This document shows, piece after piece, positions 24,078-32,207 of a stretch of 34,321 nt of DNA. Location: contig DBVV01000049.1 of NCBI GenBank assembly GCA_002308795.1, positions 1 to 34,321 of the forward strand, given 5' to 3'. Under the pieces are notes generated by a model. It did not search any database and was not told the origin of the DNA. It was given only the letters and a program-made list of their open reading frames with translations. Made by a program: the position numbers and the translations under genes. This DNA is from Mageeibacillus sp. UBA1255. GTDB taxonomy: Bacteria > Bacillota > Clostridia > UBA1212 > UBA1255. Position 1 is the first letter of the stretch, and each line of letters starts with the position of its first letter.

Positions 24078-24365
24078 TCAGCGTCTTACAGAGCTGGAAT
24101 TTTCGCTCTTATTGGTGTGGCCTCTGAACGTCCTGGTGGGTGCGAATTCGCCCAGCTTGTGTCCGACCATTTCTTCAGTGATATAGACCGGAACATGTTT
24201 TCTGCCGTCGTGAACCGCTATAGTGTGACCTACCATCTGGGGGAAGATCGTAGAAGCGCGCGACCAGGTCTTGATAACGACTTTCTCGTTCTTCTCGTTC
24301 ATCGCAAGGATTCTATCCATAAGACGTTTTTCCACAAAAGGTCCTTTTTTAACTGATCTGCTCAT
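24078..24365 (-). CDS. rpsS: 30S ribosomal protein S19
   Basis: A 95-residue head protein with MSRSVKKGPFVEKRLMDRI, WSRASTIFPQMVGHTIAVHDGRKHVPVYI and GEFAPTRTFRGH. Normal length. It lies 16 bp after rplB. Confidence 0.99.
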   Translation of the reverse strand: MSRSVKKGPFVEKRLMDRILAMNEKNEKVVIKTWSRASTIFPQMVGHTIAVHDGRKHVPVYITEEMVGHKLGEFAPTRTFRGHTNKSENSSSVRR

Positions 24366-24381
24366 AGCTTACCTCCTACGA

Positions 24382-25215
24382 TTACTTACCGTTTCTTCTT
24401 CTGACGATCATCTTATCAGAAGCCTTTTTCTTCTTCCTGGTCTTATAACCAAGAGTAGGCTTGCCCCAGGGTGTAACGGGAGAAGGCATACCTACGGGAG
24501 ACTTGCCTTCGCCACCGCCGTGAGGGTGGTCCACCGGGTTCATTACGACGCCGCGAACGTGAGGACGGACACCCATCCATCTTTTACGGCCCGCTTTACC
24601 GAGGCTGATATTTTCATGATCTGTATTTCCCACGGAACCGATGGTAGCTTTGCAGCCGATCGGGACCATGCGGACTTCGCCGGATTCGAGACGAACGGAA
24701 GCGTAGACGCCTTCCTTAGCCATCAGCTGAGCGCTGGCACCTGCCGAGCGGACGAGCTGAGCGCCTTTGCCGGGCTTCATCTCGATATTGTGGATAACGG
24801 TACCTACCGGGATATCCGAAAGAGGAAGAGCGTTGCCGGGCTTGATGTCTGCGCCCTTGCCGGACTCTACGGTATCGCCTACCTTAAGTCCCTGGGGATG
24901 GAGAATGTATCTCTTCTCGCCGTCGGCATATACGAGCAGGGCAATATTTGCGCTGCGGTTGGGATCGTACTCTATGGAAGCGACTTTTGCGGGGATACCG
25001 TCTTTATTGCGCTTGAAATCCACAAGTCTGTACTGTCTCTTATTTCCGCCGCCGTGATGGCGCACCGTGATGCGTCCGTAGGAGTTCCTGCCGGCGTTCT
25101 TCTTAACAGAGGACATGAGCGTTTTGATCTCGCTCTTTCCGGTGATCTCCTCGAATGTGGAGACGGTCATCTGCCTTCTGGCAGGTGTGGTCGGATTATA
25201 TTTCTTAATACCCAT
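24382..25215 (-). CDS. rplB: 50S ribosomal protein L2
   Basis: A 277-residue protein near the peptidyl transferase centre. RPHVRGVVMNPVDHPHGGGEGK carries the conserved histidine region (GVVMNPVDHPHGGGEG); the N-terminus MGIKKYNPTTPARRQMT and the basic tail KKKKASDKMIVRRRNGK are also typical. Confidence 0.99.
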   Translation of the reverse strand: MGIKKYNPTTPARRQMTVSTFEEITGKSEIKTLMSSVKKNAGRNSYGRITVRHHGGGNKRQYRLVDFKRNKDGIPAKVASIEYDPNRSANIALLVYADGEKRYILHPQGLKVGDTVESGKGADIKPGNALPLSDIPVGTVIHNIEMKPGKGAQLVRSAGASAQLMAKEGVYASVRLESGEVRMVPIGCKATIGSVGNTDHENISLGKAGRKRWMGVRPHVRGVVMNPVDHPHGGGEGKSPVGMPSPVTPWGKPTLGYKTRKKKKASDKMIVRRRNGK

Positions 25216-25233
25216 GATTCACGTCCTCCTGCA

Positions 25234-25587
25234 TCACTGCGTAAATCCGTAATCTTCGATAACGGACTTGTACTTCTTGGTCTTCTTCTGGCCGTCAACG
25301 GTATACTCGACCGTCTTGGGATCGGTGTCAATGCGGACGACAGCTTTCTTCCACTTCGGAGTGTAGCCTACGATGGCTCCTGCTCCGCCGTTTCTGGTGC
25401 GTTTCTTTCCGTCGTAGCGCATAGTGTTAACGGACAGCACTTTTACGTTGAAGATCTTCTCAACAGCGTTTTTGATGTCGATCTTCGTAGCCGCGTTGTT
25501 CACGACAAAAGCATACTGGCCCTGTGCGGCAGCTTCGGTGCTTTTTTCAGAAATATGCGGTTTTACAATGATTTCATACTCGTTCAT
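25234..25587 (-). CDS. rplW: 50S ribosomal protein L23, slightly long
   Basis: A 117-residue tunnel-exit protein that docks trigger factor and SRP. IIVKPHISEKSTEAAAQGQYAFVV and the central NTMRYDGKKRTRNGGAGAIVGYTPKWKKAVVRI are typical. About 18 residues at the C-terminus (QKKTKKYKSVIEDYGF) exceed the usual 95-100. It overlaps rplD by 4 bp. Confidence 0.97.
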   Translation of the reverse strand: MNEYEIIVKPHISEKSTEAAAQGQYAFVVNNAATKIDIKNAVEKIFNVKVLSVNTMRYDGKKRTRNGGAGAIVGYTPKWKKAVVRIDTDPKTVEYTVDGQKKTKKYKSVIEDYGFTQ

Positions 25588-26207
25588 GCGTACACCTCCG
25601 AAATCTTCTGAAGAGCGTCCACGGTAACGATGAGCTTTTCATGACGCAGGATGTCGTACACGTTGATCGTGTTTACATACGTTGTGGTGAAAGCGGGGAT
25701 ATTAGCCGCGGATCTGACGATGTTCTCGTCTCTGCCGGGGATGACCAGCAGTGCGGAGTCGTCAACTTTCAGGCTGTTCTTAACGGCTACCATGTTCTTT
25801 GTCTTGATGGTATCCAGCTTAAGGTCTTTAACGACAATGAGATTTCCCTCGACCGCCTTGCTCGCAAGGGCGGATTTGAGGGCGTTTCTCTTCACCTTCT
25901 TGGGGATGGTGAAGCTGTAGTCTCTCGGAGAAGGTCCGAATACGATACCGCCGTGTCTCCACTGAGCGCTTCTGGTACTACCCTGACGGGCGCAGCCGCC
26001 GCCCTTCTGGCGTCTGGGTTTACGTCCGCCGCCGCTGACTTCACTCTTTGTAAGGGTGGAGTGCGTTCCCTGACGGGCATTTGCCTGCATGCAGACAAGC
26101 GCGGCGTGCATACAATATGTATTTACTTCTACTCCGAAAATATTCTGATCGAGTTCGATCTCGTCAACAATATTTCCCTGCATATCGAATACGTTAACTT
26201 TAGACAT
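25584..26207 (-). CDS. rplD: 50S ribosomal protein L4
   Basis: A 207-residue protein whose extended loop lines the exit tunnel (SGGGRKPRRQKGGGCARQGSTRSAQWRHGGIVFGPSPRDYS). In E. coli L4 represses the S10 operon through the rpsJ leader; the structured leader at 27314-27620 is an obvious place to test for similar feedback here. Confidence 0.98.
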   Translation of the reverse strand: MSKVNVFDMQGNIVDEIELDQNIFGVEVNTYCMHAALVCMQANARQGTHSTLTKSEVSGGGRKPRRQKGGGCARQGSTRSAQWRHGGIVFGPSPRDYSFTIPKKVKRNALKSALASKAVEGNLIVVKDLKLDTIKTKNMVAVKNSLKVDDSALLVIPGRDENIVRSAANIPAFTTTYVNTINVYDILRHEKLIVTVDALQKISEVYA

Positions 26208-26226
26208 TTATGCTTCCTCCTTCCGA

Positions 26227-26862
26227 TCACGCCTTCACCGATTCGGCGATTTCGAGCAGCGCGCCTTTAGGACCGGGAACCGCACCTTTGATAAGGAGCA
26301 GGTTACGCTCGCCGTCAACTTTAACGATGGTCAGATTCTGGACCGTAACGGTATCGGAGCCCATATGTCCGGGCATATGCTTTCCGGGCATTACGCGGCC
26401 GGGATCGGTCGTGGGACCCATGGAACCTACGCCTCTGTGGTATTTGGAACCGTGGCTGATGGGGCCGATCTTATTGCCGTAGCGTTTGGTGGTGCCGGCA
26501 TAGCCCTTGCCCTTGGAAGTTCCGCGTACGTCTACCGTGTCTCCGTCAGAGAACATGGAAGCGACGGTGATCTCCTGTCCGACTTCGAAGTCATCAGTGT
26601 TTTCAGCTCTGAATTCTTTCAGATACTTGTAGCCCTTCTTCATTCCGAGTTTCTCGAACACGCCGCCTTCGGGCTTGTTCAGCTTTTTGATCTCGGTCTC
26701 GCCGAATCCGACGCGAACGGCGCAGTAGCCGTCGGTCTCACCGGTCTTTTTCTGTACTATCGCGCAGGGGCCCGCCTGTACGACAGTAACCGGAGTGCAG
26801 GTACCGTCAGCGGCGAATATCTGCGTCATTCCGATCTTAGTTCCTAAAATAAACTTCTTCAT
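26227..26862 (-). CDS. rplC: 50S ribosomal protein L3
   Basis: A 211-residue, early-binding 23S protein. ILGTKIGMTQIF begins it, and the central loop GTSKGKGYAGTTKRYGN, GPISHGSKYHRGVGSMG and GKHMPGHMG reach the peptidyl transferase centre. The 133-bp gap before it is unusually large for this operon and holds a hairpin. Confidence 0.98.
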   Translation of the reverse strand: MKKFILGTKIGMTQIFAADGTCTPVTVVQAGPCAIVQKKTGETDGYCAVRVGFGETEIKKLNKPEGGVFEKLGMKKGYKYLKEFRAENTDDFEVGQEITVASMFSDGDTVDVRGTSKGKGYAGTTKRYGNKIGPISHGSKYHRGVGSMGPTTDPGRVMPGKHMPGHMGSDTVTVQNLTIVKVDGERNLLLIKGAVPGPKGALLEIAESVKA

Positions 26863-26929
26863 TTAACTACCTCCCTGGTTATTGGTTCCGCCGCCTTTGA
26901 ATATCTCGGGCGCCTCACGGAACATGACC

Positions 26930-26960
26930 GGCCGCAGATCCGAACTAAAAATCCGCAGCC
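26930..26960 (-). promoter_or_regulatory. Hairpin in the rpsJ-rplC gap
   Basis: On the minus-strand RNA the arms GGCTGCGGAT and ATCTGCGGCC form ten pairs, two of them G-U wobbles, around an 11-nt loop. No U-run follows. It lies 68 nt upstream of the rplC ATG, so it could affect rplC translation or RNA processing. Confidence 0.4.
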
Positions 26961-26995
26961 TGTTGAAGAATACTGCTTTTTTACAACTCTTCCGT

Positions 26996-27313
26996 TTACT
27001 GCTTGACTTTGATCTCGATGTCAACTCCTGCGGGGAGATCGAGTCTCATCAGTGCGTCAACGGTCTTGGGCGAAGGCATAAGGACGTCAATAAGTCTCTT
27101 ATGTGTTCTCATTTCGAACTGCTCTCTCGCATCCTTATATTTATGAGGAGCGCGGAGGATCGTAACGATCTCTTTCTCCGTGGGCAGCGGGATAGGTCCG
27201 GAAACCATCGCGTCGGTCCTTCTGGCGGTGTCAACGATCTTCTGAGCCGCCTGGTCCAGGAGCTGATAGTCGTACGCCTTCAGTTTGATTCTGATTTTCT
27301 GCTTGTTTGCCAT
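26996..27313 (-). CDS. rpsJ: 30S ribosomal protein S10
   Basis: A 105-residue head protein (also the NusE antitermination factor) with KIRIKLKAYDYQLLDQAAQKIVDTARRT and the family's GPIPLPTEKEIVTILRAPHKYKDAREQFEMRTHKRLIDV. I start at the ATG at 27313, which has AGAGG at 7 nt and gives the standard length; an ATG 25 codons upstream lies in the leader. First gene of the superoperon. Confidence 0.98.
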   Translation of the reverse strand: MANKQKIRIKLKAYDYQLLDQAAQKIVDTARRTDAMVSGPIPLPTEKEIVTILRAPHKYKDAREQFEMRTHKRLIDVLMPSPKTVDALMRLDLPAGVDIEIKVKQ

Positions 27314-27620
27314 ACATAATCCTCTCTTTCGTACCCCGTCTGGCATCCGCGGGGCTTGTGTGTTTTTGTTACGTATAACAGCCGGCACATCAGATCAACC
27401 ACTGCTTCGTGCGTTTCCTGGGTTCCCGATTAAAAAAGCCAATCGAAATATCCGAACGGTTACGGATTTCAAATTGGGCCAACGGAAGACCGGACACATG
27501 AGTGTCGTGAGCTGTAGTGCAAGGACTTGCCGCCCGGTTTCACGAACCGGACATTCTCCATCGAAGTTACCTGCCTCATCGGGCAGCAATCTCCGACTTC
27601 ACAGTCTGTCAAGCCGCAAC
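27314..27620 (-). promoter_or_regulatory. Structured leader of the ribosomal superoperon
   Basis: About 307 nt between the predicted transcription start and rpsJ, without a gene. Minus-strand RNA elements in order: GAAGU/ACUUC enclosing CUGCC/GGCAG; CCGGUU/AACCGG (27534-27550); GACAC/GUGUC with an AUGA-complement tetraloop (27493-27506); a terminator (27432-27480); and CCCCG/CGGGG (27334-27354) just before the ribosome binding site. UUGCUGCCC (27581-27589) can instead pair with GGGCGGCAA (27527-27535), which would break the first hairpin. The layout suggests attenuation by a ribosomal protein. I do not recognise it as a named family. Confidence 0.6.
27432..27480 (-). terminator. Intrinsic terminator inside the rpsJ leader
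   Basis: On the minus strand arms at 27463-27479 and 27438-27454 (ending CCG / starting CGG, closing in GCC/GGC) pair over about 15-16 bp with small bulges, loop of 8 nt, followed by TTTTTT (27432-27437). It stands about 120 nt upstream of rpsJ and downstream of the promoter, so it would have to be bypassed for operon expression. Confidence 0.75.
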
Positions 27621-27626
27621 GGACGG

Positions 27627-27656
27627 ATTATACAATACATCAAATACGGAATGCAA
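27627..27656 (-). promoter_or_regulatory. Promoter of the S10-spc-alpha superoperon
   Basis: Reading leftward, TTGCAT (27651-27656) and TATAAT (27627-27632) are 18 bp apart. Directly upstream, 27661-27685 is almost pure A/T with phased A- and T-runs, as in UP elements bound by the RNA polymerase alpha C-terminal domain. Start would be near 27620. Confidence 0.7.
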
Positions 27657-27702
27657 GCACTTTTTTAAGTTTTTTAAAAAAAATTGCACTTCTCCTCTTC
27701 GA

Positions 27703-27766
27703 TACGGCCGAAATTGAGCAAAGGCGGGATTTCGGCCGTACGTTTCACATCTTCAATACGGCCGAA
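27703..27766. repeat. Three CGGCCG-centred inverted repeat copies
   Basis: Copies at 27703-27714 (TACGGCCGAAAT), 27729-27740 (ATTTCGGCCGTA, inverted) and 27757-27766 (TACGGCCGAA). The first two form a perfect 12-bp stem; the second and third form a 10-bp stem, so the middle copy has two possible partners. Core spacing is 28 and 26 bp. They lie between the GH106-like gene stop and the superoperon promoter. Confidence 0.8.
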
Positions 27767-27783
27767 TGCTATATACCTATATT

Positions 27784-30507
27784 TTAAATTGAATGACGCT
27801 CCTCAACAGTAAGTTTAACAGGGCCAAGCAACCCCGACGCACTCACCATAAGTTCGATAGAAAACTTGTCGCGCTGGAGATAAGCCATAGAATTCGCGAC
27901 CTCTACCACGAGGACATTGACGCCGTCCTTCAGTACCGCCGGGGAAGCAGAACCGGAAGGACAGATGCGGTAAGGAGGACAGATCGAGAAACCGATATTG
28001 ACGCCGTTAAGAGAAACGTGCGCCGTCTCGCCCACCCGACCGAGATCGATCTCTTTAAGTATCTCTCCCGCCTTTGCCTCGAATCTCGCCTTGTAGCGGA
28101 TATACCCGCAGAAGCGCGGATCGCCTTCAGGTCCGGTGATATCGAACAGCGGGCTGTCTTTCGCGAGTTCCGTATAGGCGGGATATTCGGTGCCGGCACA
28201 CTTCGAAATGTCGAAGCGGTCAAGCAAAATGTCCCTGCATCCGGCAGCATCGGGCTCAATTGACCCGACAGACGACGGGGTCAACATTGATCCTTCCGAG
28301 CTCAGCATTTCAAGCGCATCATCTCCGAATGCAAACACGCACGATTCGTACGGCGAAAGGCTAAGCGCAACAGTCACGCCTTCATTGCCGCCGTCAGCGA
28401 CGATGCATGCATCGGAATATTTCATATAAAGCAGATCCAGCCTGACAGCACGCAGATCGCTGTCTACCGGGAACGAAACGGTACCGCTGAACGGACGCTT
28501 ATCCTCATTAAACACCATATAATATACGTCTCCGCCGCGCTCGTACCTGAATGTTCTTAAAAGCGGAAACTCGGGAGACACACGCACGGTCCCTCGATGA
28601 GACGCGTCGCGCACGAATCCGGGAAGCGCTTCGAGCGAAAGTACCTTTACCGTTTCCGGCAGAGGCACAGGACCGTAATCAGACATTCTGGTAACTGAAC
28701 CGGCGAACGCCACCGGGAAACCGGCATCTGAAAGCTCGCGCAGTTTTTTCATCACAGCATCGGGCAGCGTTCCGGCCTCGGGCATCACCAGGCAAGGCAC
28801 GGTCAGATCCACGGATCTGTAAGGTCCTTCGGCTCCCGGAAGCGAAAGTGAAAGCAGACCGCCGGAAGTCAGTTTTGCGTTCACCAGCGCGTCAGCCGGG
28901 ACGAAAACGTAGTCGAGCTGCGCATCCAGGAGCGCCTTTGCGGGATACTCCGAAAGCATATAATCATCGCCCGTCCATTCCGCTTCAACGTGATAAAACA
29001 CGCCGGCGTCAGGCGCTATACGACCATCGGTCAGCAGGTGGCTCATACGGTTGGCGTAGCGCATAAGAGCGGCAAAATCTCGGAACTGGGGGTTATTTCC
29101 GCGCGCATAAAAATGCGGCGGACAATCTTTCAGCGGATAGTGCGTGTCAAACGCATGCGGAACGAAATAATTGACGCCGCGGACAAGCATGTGGTCGATC
29201 AGCCATTTCATCATCGGTACGCCCTCGGCCCAGCCGTACGCCCCGAAGATCTCGCACATTGTCCGCCCCTTCATATGAGGCGTCATGTACGCCAGCGACG
29301 TGCCGAGCTTGCCCAGCATGTAGTGATAGAACGTGCTGTCAACGCTCCCGTAACCCGCCCTGGAGTTATGGTCGAGATGCGCGGTAAAAGGCAATATCTG
29401 ATGCAGGACAACGTCAATTCCCGCCATATCCTGCCCCTCGAGCGCCCTGAAATAATGGCCCGTACCAGCCCCCATACGCCCGTGGCAGTTCATATCTTCT
29501 ATAACGTGGCCGATATATTCGACTCCCCGCGCGCGGCACCAGTTTCCGATACGCATCGCGAAGCATTCGCGGTAAAGCCCCGTCATAATATCCATATACG
29601 CGAGCCGGACCTTCGCAGTGATCCCTTCGAGCGGTCTCCAGAGCCCCGGAAGCATCAGTTTCCAGTCTTTTCCGAGCCGTTTTTCAAACATCTGCGGCAT
29701 ATCGTCGCGCCACGGAAGTCCGAGCAGCTGAAGCCCAATCTTATAATCATATCCGCCCACCGGCACGCCGCGCAGGAACGAGTTCCCGAGCGCAGGCTCG
29801 TCCGAGAAAAAGCCCGCGAAAGTTTTGCCGAAATCTGCCGCATAATGATCGTAATGAGGTGCATAGACCTCGTTGATCAGCACGTCTACCGAATCGGGGT
29901 CGATCAGATGTATATAATCGACCATATGTCCGGCCGTTGCCTCCCGGCTGATAAAGATAAGATACACGCGCCAGTCACCCTCGGGCACGTCCCAGTAAAG
30001 AAAATCGCCTTTTATGTTCTGCGTAAGGTCGATCATCGGAGGCGTCATTTTCTCCTCCGGTCCGTCGCGCCTGCACGCCACAGCCGCAAGCAGTTTTCTG
30101 GCTTTTTCCACGACGTTTTCCTCGTCGCCGTGGACAATGATCGAGCCGGTCTGCGGTCCGACGACGTCAACGTGTTTCTCGATCATGTGCCATTTTCTTA
30201 GTTCGGGATACTTCTTCGCGATCATACCGTTGGCAATGCCGGTGGGATAATGTCTGTCGTCCAGGACCCACACTCTCATCCCGCGCCGCCTTGCCTCCTC
30301 CATGATCATATCGAGATCAGCCCACCAGCCGTCAGCACAGAAATCCTCATGCGTTCTTGACTCCAGACAGACCGCCTTTATCCCCGCCTCCTCGATCTTA
30401 TCGAATTCCGAAGCAAATTTGTCCTGATCATCTCCGTGCAGCCAGAAAAACGGCAGTATGCGGTTCTCTTCCTCTCCGCGCGTGATATCATACAGTTTCT
30501 TGTCCAT
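27784..30507 (-). CDS. Large cytoplasmic GH106-like glycoside hydrolase
   Basis: A 907-residue protein without a signal peptide. The N-terminal part looks like a TIM barrel (FFWLHGDDQDKFASEFDKI, then LDMIMEEARRRGMRVWVLDD at 65-84 and HYPTGIANGM). The middle continues with barrel and beta-sandwich segments. The last 110 residues (AHVSLNGVNIGFSICPPYRI, NVLVVEVANSMA) look like a GH2-type sugar-binding jelly roll. This plan matches GH106 alpha-L-rhamnosidases and uncharacterised relatives; the sugar is unknown. AAGGAG stands before the ATG, which lies 20 bp inside the end of the LOG-family gene, so they are co-translated. Confidence 0.6.
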   Translation of the reverse strand: MDKKLYDITRGEEENRILPFFWLHGDDQDKFASEFDKIEEAGIKAVCLESRTHEDFCADGWWADLDMIMEEARRRGMRVWVLDDRHYPTGIANGMIAKKYPELRKWHMIEKHVDVVGPQTGSIIVHGDEENVVEKARKLLAAVACRRDGPEEKMTPPMIDLTQNIKGDFLYWDVPEGDWRVYLIFISREATAGHMVDYIHLIDPDSVDVLINEVYAPHYDHYAADFGKTFAGFFSDEPALGNSFLRGVPVGGYDYKIGLQLLGLPWRDDMPQMFEKRLGKDWKLMLPGLWRPLEGITAKVRLAYMDIMTGLYRECFAMRIGNWCRARGVEYIGHVIEDMNCHGRMGAGTGHYFRALEGQDMAGIDVVLHQILPFTAHLDHNSRAGYGSVDSTFYHYMLGKLGTSLAYMTPHMKGRTMCEIFGAYGWAEGVPMMKWLIDHMLVRGVNYFVPHAFDTHYPLKDCPPHFYARGNNPQFRDFAALMRYANRMSHLLTDGRIAPDAGVFYHVEAEWTGDDYMLSEYPAKALLDAQLDYVFVPADALVNAKLTSGGLLSLSLPGAEGPYRSVDLTVPCLVMPEAGTLPDAVMKKLRELSDAGFPVAFAGSVTRMSDYGPVPLPETVKVLSLEALPGFVRDASHRGTVRVSPEFPLLRTFRYERGGDVYYMVFNEDKRPFSGTVSFPVDSDLRAVRLDLLYMKYSDACIVADGGNEGVTVALSLSPYESCVFAFGDDALEMLSSEGSMLTPSSVGSIEPDAAGCRDILLDRFDISKCAGTEYPAYTELAKDSPLFDITGPEGDPRFCGYIRYKARFEAKAGEILKEIDLGRVGETAHVSLNGVNIGFSICPPYRICPSGSASPAVLKDGVNVLVVEVANSMAYLQRDKFSIELMVSASGLLGPVKLTVEERHSI

Positions 30508-31036
30508 GATCCAATCTCCTTATTACTTCATCGATACTGTCAGCGAAATTTATCCCTTTCTGGCGGTCAATGTTTGAAAGCCCATGCTCTCTCATCGCGC
30601 CCAGGAGCTGCTTCAGTCCGTCGTAAAATCCGTTATGGTTGTATATAATGCACGGGGCGTCAAGGTGTTTAAGCGATATTTTCGACATTATCTCGGTTAT
30701 TTCTTCGAGCGTTCCGGTACCGCCCGGGAGGGCAATGAACGCGTCCCCGAGTTCTATCATTTTCGCTTTCCGCTCCGGCATATCTTTTGTAATGATCAGC
30801 TCGGTAAGCTCGTCATATTGAAGCTCCTCCGCCACGAAAAACGCAGGTTCGACGCCGATCGCATTGCCGCCGGACGAAATGACGCTTTTAGCCAGGACAC
30901 CCATGAGGCCTGACTTCGACCCGCCGTAAACGAGACAGTTCCCGCTCTTCCCTATCCACGTTCCGAGCGCCTCGACTGCCGATCTGAGCGTCGGGTCATT
31001 GCCCTCGTAGGCACCGAGATAGACCGTGATATTCAT
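30488..31036 (-). CDS. LOG-family nucleoside 5'-monophosphate phosphoribohydrolase
   Basis: A 182-residue Rossmann-like protein of the LOG/TIGR00730 family. Members release the base from nucleoside monophosphates (in plants and some bacteria, cytokinin activation). Signature residues: YGGSKSGLMG (37-46), the MPERKAKM segment and PGGTGTLEE (104-112), which bind phosphate and carry the catalytic Glu. GGGGAG precedes the start. Bacterial relatives are often of unknown physiological role; some act on AMP or pyrimidine nucleotides. Confidence 0.85.
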   Translation of the reverse strand: MNITVYLGAYEGNDPTLRSAVEALGTWIGKSGNCLVYGGSKSGLMGVLAKSVISSGGNAIGVEPAFFVAEELQYDELTELIITKDMPERKAKMIELGDAFIALPGGTGTLEEITEIMSKISLKHLDAPCIIYNHNGFYDGLKQLLGAMREHGLSNIDRQKGINFADSIDEVIRRLDHGQETV

Positions 31037-31067
31037 ACGACTCCCCTAATATATAATGGTTGACAGT

Positions 31068-31110
31068 TGTACGCGGATAAACGCTATTATTGACCGAAGC
31101 GTTATCTGCG
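31068..31110. other. Competing inverted repeats between LRR-lipoprotein and LOG genes
   Basis: TTGACCG/CGGTCAA forms a perfect 7-bp stem, while an overlapping longer pair (CGCAGATAACGCT with AGCGTTTATCCGCG) needs a bulge and one mismatch that becomes a G-U wobble on the plus strand. The two folds exclude each other. No convincing U-run follows on either strand. Confidence 0.35.
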
Positions 31111-31118
31111 GTCAAACT

Positions 31119-32066
31119 TTATTTGTGGTTATACTCTATATCCGCATTTTTAAGCAGATCATTTCCGTTAGCGAAATTGATATTGTTCCAGTCCTCTTCA
31201 CTGCCCGCATAAAACACCTTGAGCGAACCGATGTTATCGAACGCTCTGGCGTCAACTTTTTTAAGTGTTTTGGGCAGATAGACCGTTTTAAGTGACGTGC
31301 ATCCGAAACATGAAAATGATCCGATCGACTCGAGTCCTTCCGAAAAAACGATCTCCTCAAGTGCGCCGTCATCTTCAAATACGCTAGATTTCAGGCTGTA
31401 CGATCTTCCGCTCTTATCTGTATAAGTAACTTTTTTAAGAGAATCACATTTGTAGAAAGCGTAGTTTTCCAGGGACGAATTTCCGAGGAGGACGACTTCC
31501 TCGAGCCCGGAGCAACCGCTGAACGATGATCTTCCGGAAAACTCGAGCGTTGACGGCAGCGTCACGTTTTTGATCGCTTTGCAGTCGCCAAACGTGCCTT
31601 CCCCGATGCCGATAAGTCCTTCGCTGAACGTCACTTTTTCAAGTTTTTCCGATCCCGAAACGGCGTCCTCTCCTATAGAAACGACCGTCCACGGAATGAA
31701 GAGGCTGACCATCGTATTATTTGAGATCGCGTCCTCATAGATCGAGGTCACCGGTTTCCCGTTATAGTGTGAGGGGATGACAAGCTCCTCGCCGCTGAAA
31801 GTTCCTATTCTCTCGATCACGCAATTTTCGTCGTATTCCGTGACGTCAAGACCTTCGCTCCCTGCTACCTGTTCCTGCGGTTTTTCCGTTGCCGGAGCCG
31901 CCGTCTCGCCTCCCGGATCGGTTTCCGATCCGTTCGGTGCGGTCGCGTTATTTCCGGAGCCGCCGGGCGTTTTTTCAGATGCCGGTCTGTTCGTGTCGCC
32001 GCCTGCACAAGCGCAAAGTCCGATCGCGATCATCAGTGTCAATAACAGTGCGATTATTTTTTTCAT
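31119..32066 (-). CDS. Lipoprotein with BspA-type leucine-rich repeats
   Basis: A 315-residue exported protein. The signal peptide MKKIIALLLTLMIAIGLCAC ends in a lipobox LCAC with C20 as the probable lipid anchor. A Gly/Pro/Thr/Asn-rich linker runs from about 21 to 70. From about 90 to 305 there are LRR_5-type repeats with the IxxxAFxxCxxLxxVxLPxxL pattern (for example FGDCKAIKNVTLPSTL, FYKCDSLKKVTY, FGCTSLKTVYLPKTL). Such domains in gut Firmicutes often mediate surface binding, but the ligand here is unknown. AGGGGAAACAGAC precedes the ATG. Confidence 0.85.
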   Translation of the reverse strand: MKKIIALLLTLMIAIGLCACAGGDTNRPASEKTPGGSGNNATAPNGSETDPGGETAAPATEKPQEQVAGSEGLDVTEYDENCVIERIGTFSGEELVIPSHYNGKPVTSIYEDAISNNTMVSLFIPWTVVSIGEDAVSGSEKLEKVTFSEGLIGIGEGTFGDCKAIKNVTLPSTLEFSGRSSFSGCSGLEEVVLLGNSSLENYAFYKCDSLKKVTYTDKSGRSYSLKSSVFEDDGALEEIVFSEGLESIGSFSCFGCTSLKTVYLPKTLKKVDARAFDNIGSLKVFYAGSEEDWNNINFANGNDLLKNADIEYNHK

Positions 32067-32162
32067 GTCTGTTTCCCCTTTTGAGTTCGTCGGTTTATTT
32101 CTTTTTCTCGGTCGGTCAATGCATGCTTTTTTCTGTTTTATGCCGCATATGCCGTTTTGTTA

Positions 32163-32172
32163 ATTGTACCAT
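32163..32172 (-). promoter_or_regulatory. Extended -10 promoter of the LRR lipoprotein
   Basis: Minus strand TATGGTACAAT: a TGnTACAAT extended -10 without a clear -35. A start near 32156 would give a leader of about 90 nt. It lies just downstream of the 11-bp repeat tract. Confidence 0.5.
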
Positions 32173-32207
32173 ATCCAGGCCTGAAAATATACCCTTTTTT
32201 CGGATGC

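Noticed and set aside
24271..25611. Open frame of 446 codons on the plus strand
   Set aside because: It is entirely antisense to rpsS, rplB and rplW, which are certain, and its protein resembles nothing I recognise. Codon bias of highly expressed genes keeps the opposite frame open.
27314..27620. T-box riboswitch in the rpsJ leader
   Set aside because: The conserved T-box sequence (AGGGUGGNACCGCG-like) is absent, and the downstream genes are not tRNA-related.
27703..27740. Intrinsic terminator for the GH106-like gene
   Set aside because: The 12-bp stem is strong, but the nearest U-run on the minus strand is about 17 nt beyond it, so it does not fit the usual form.
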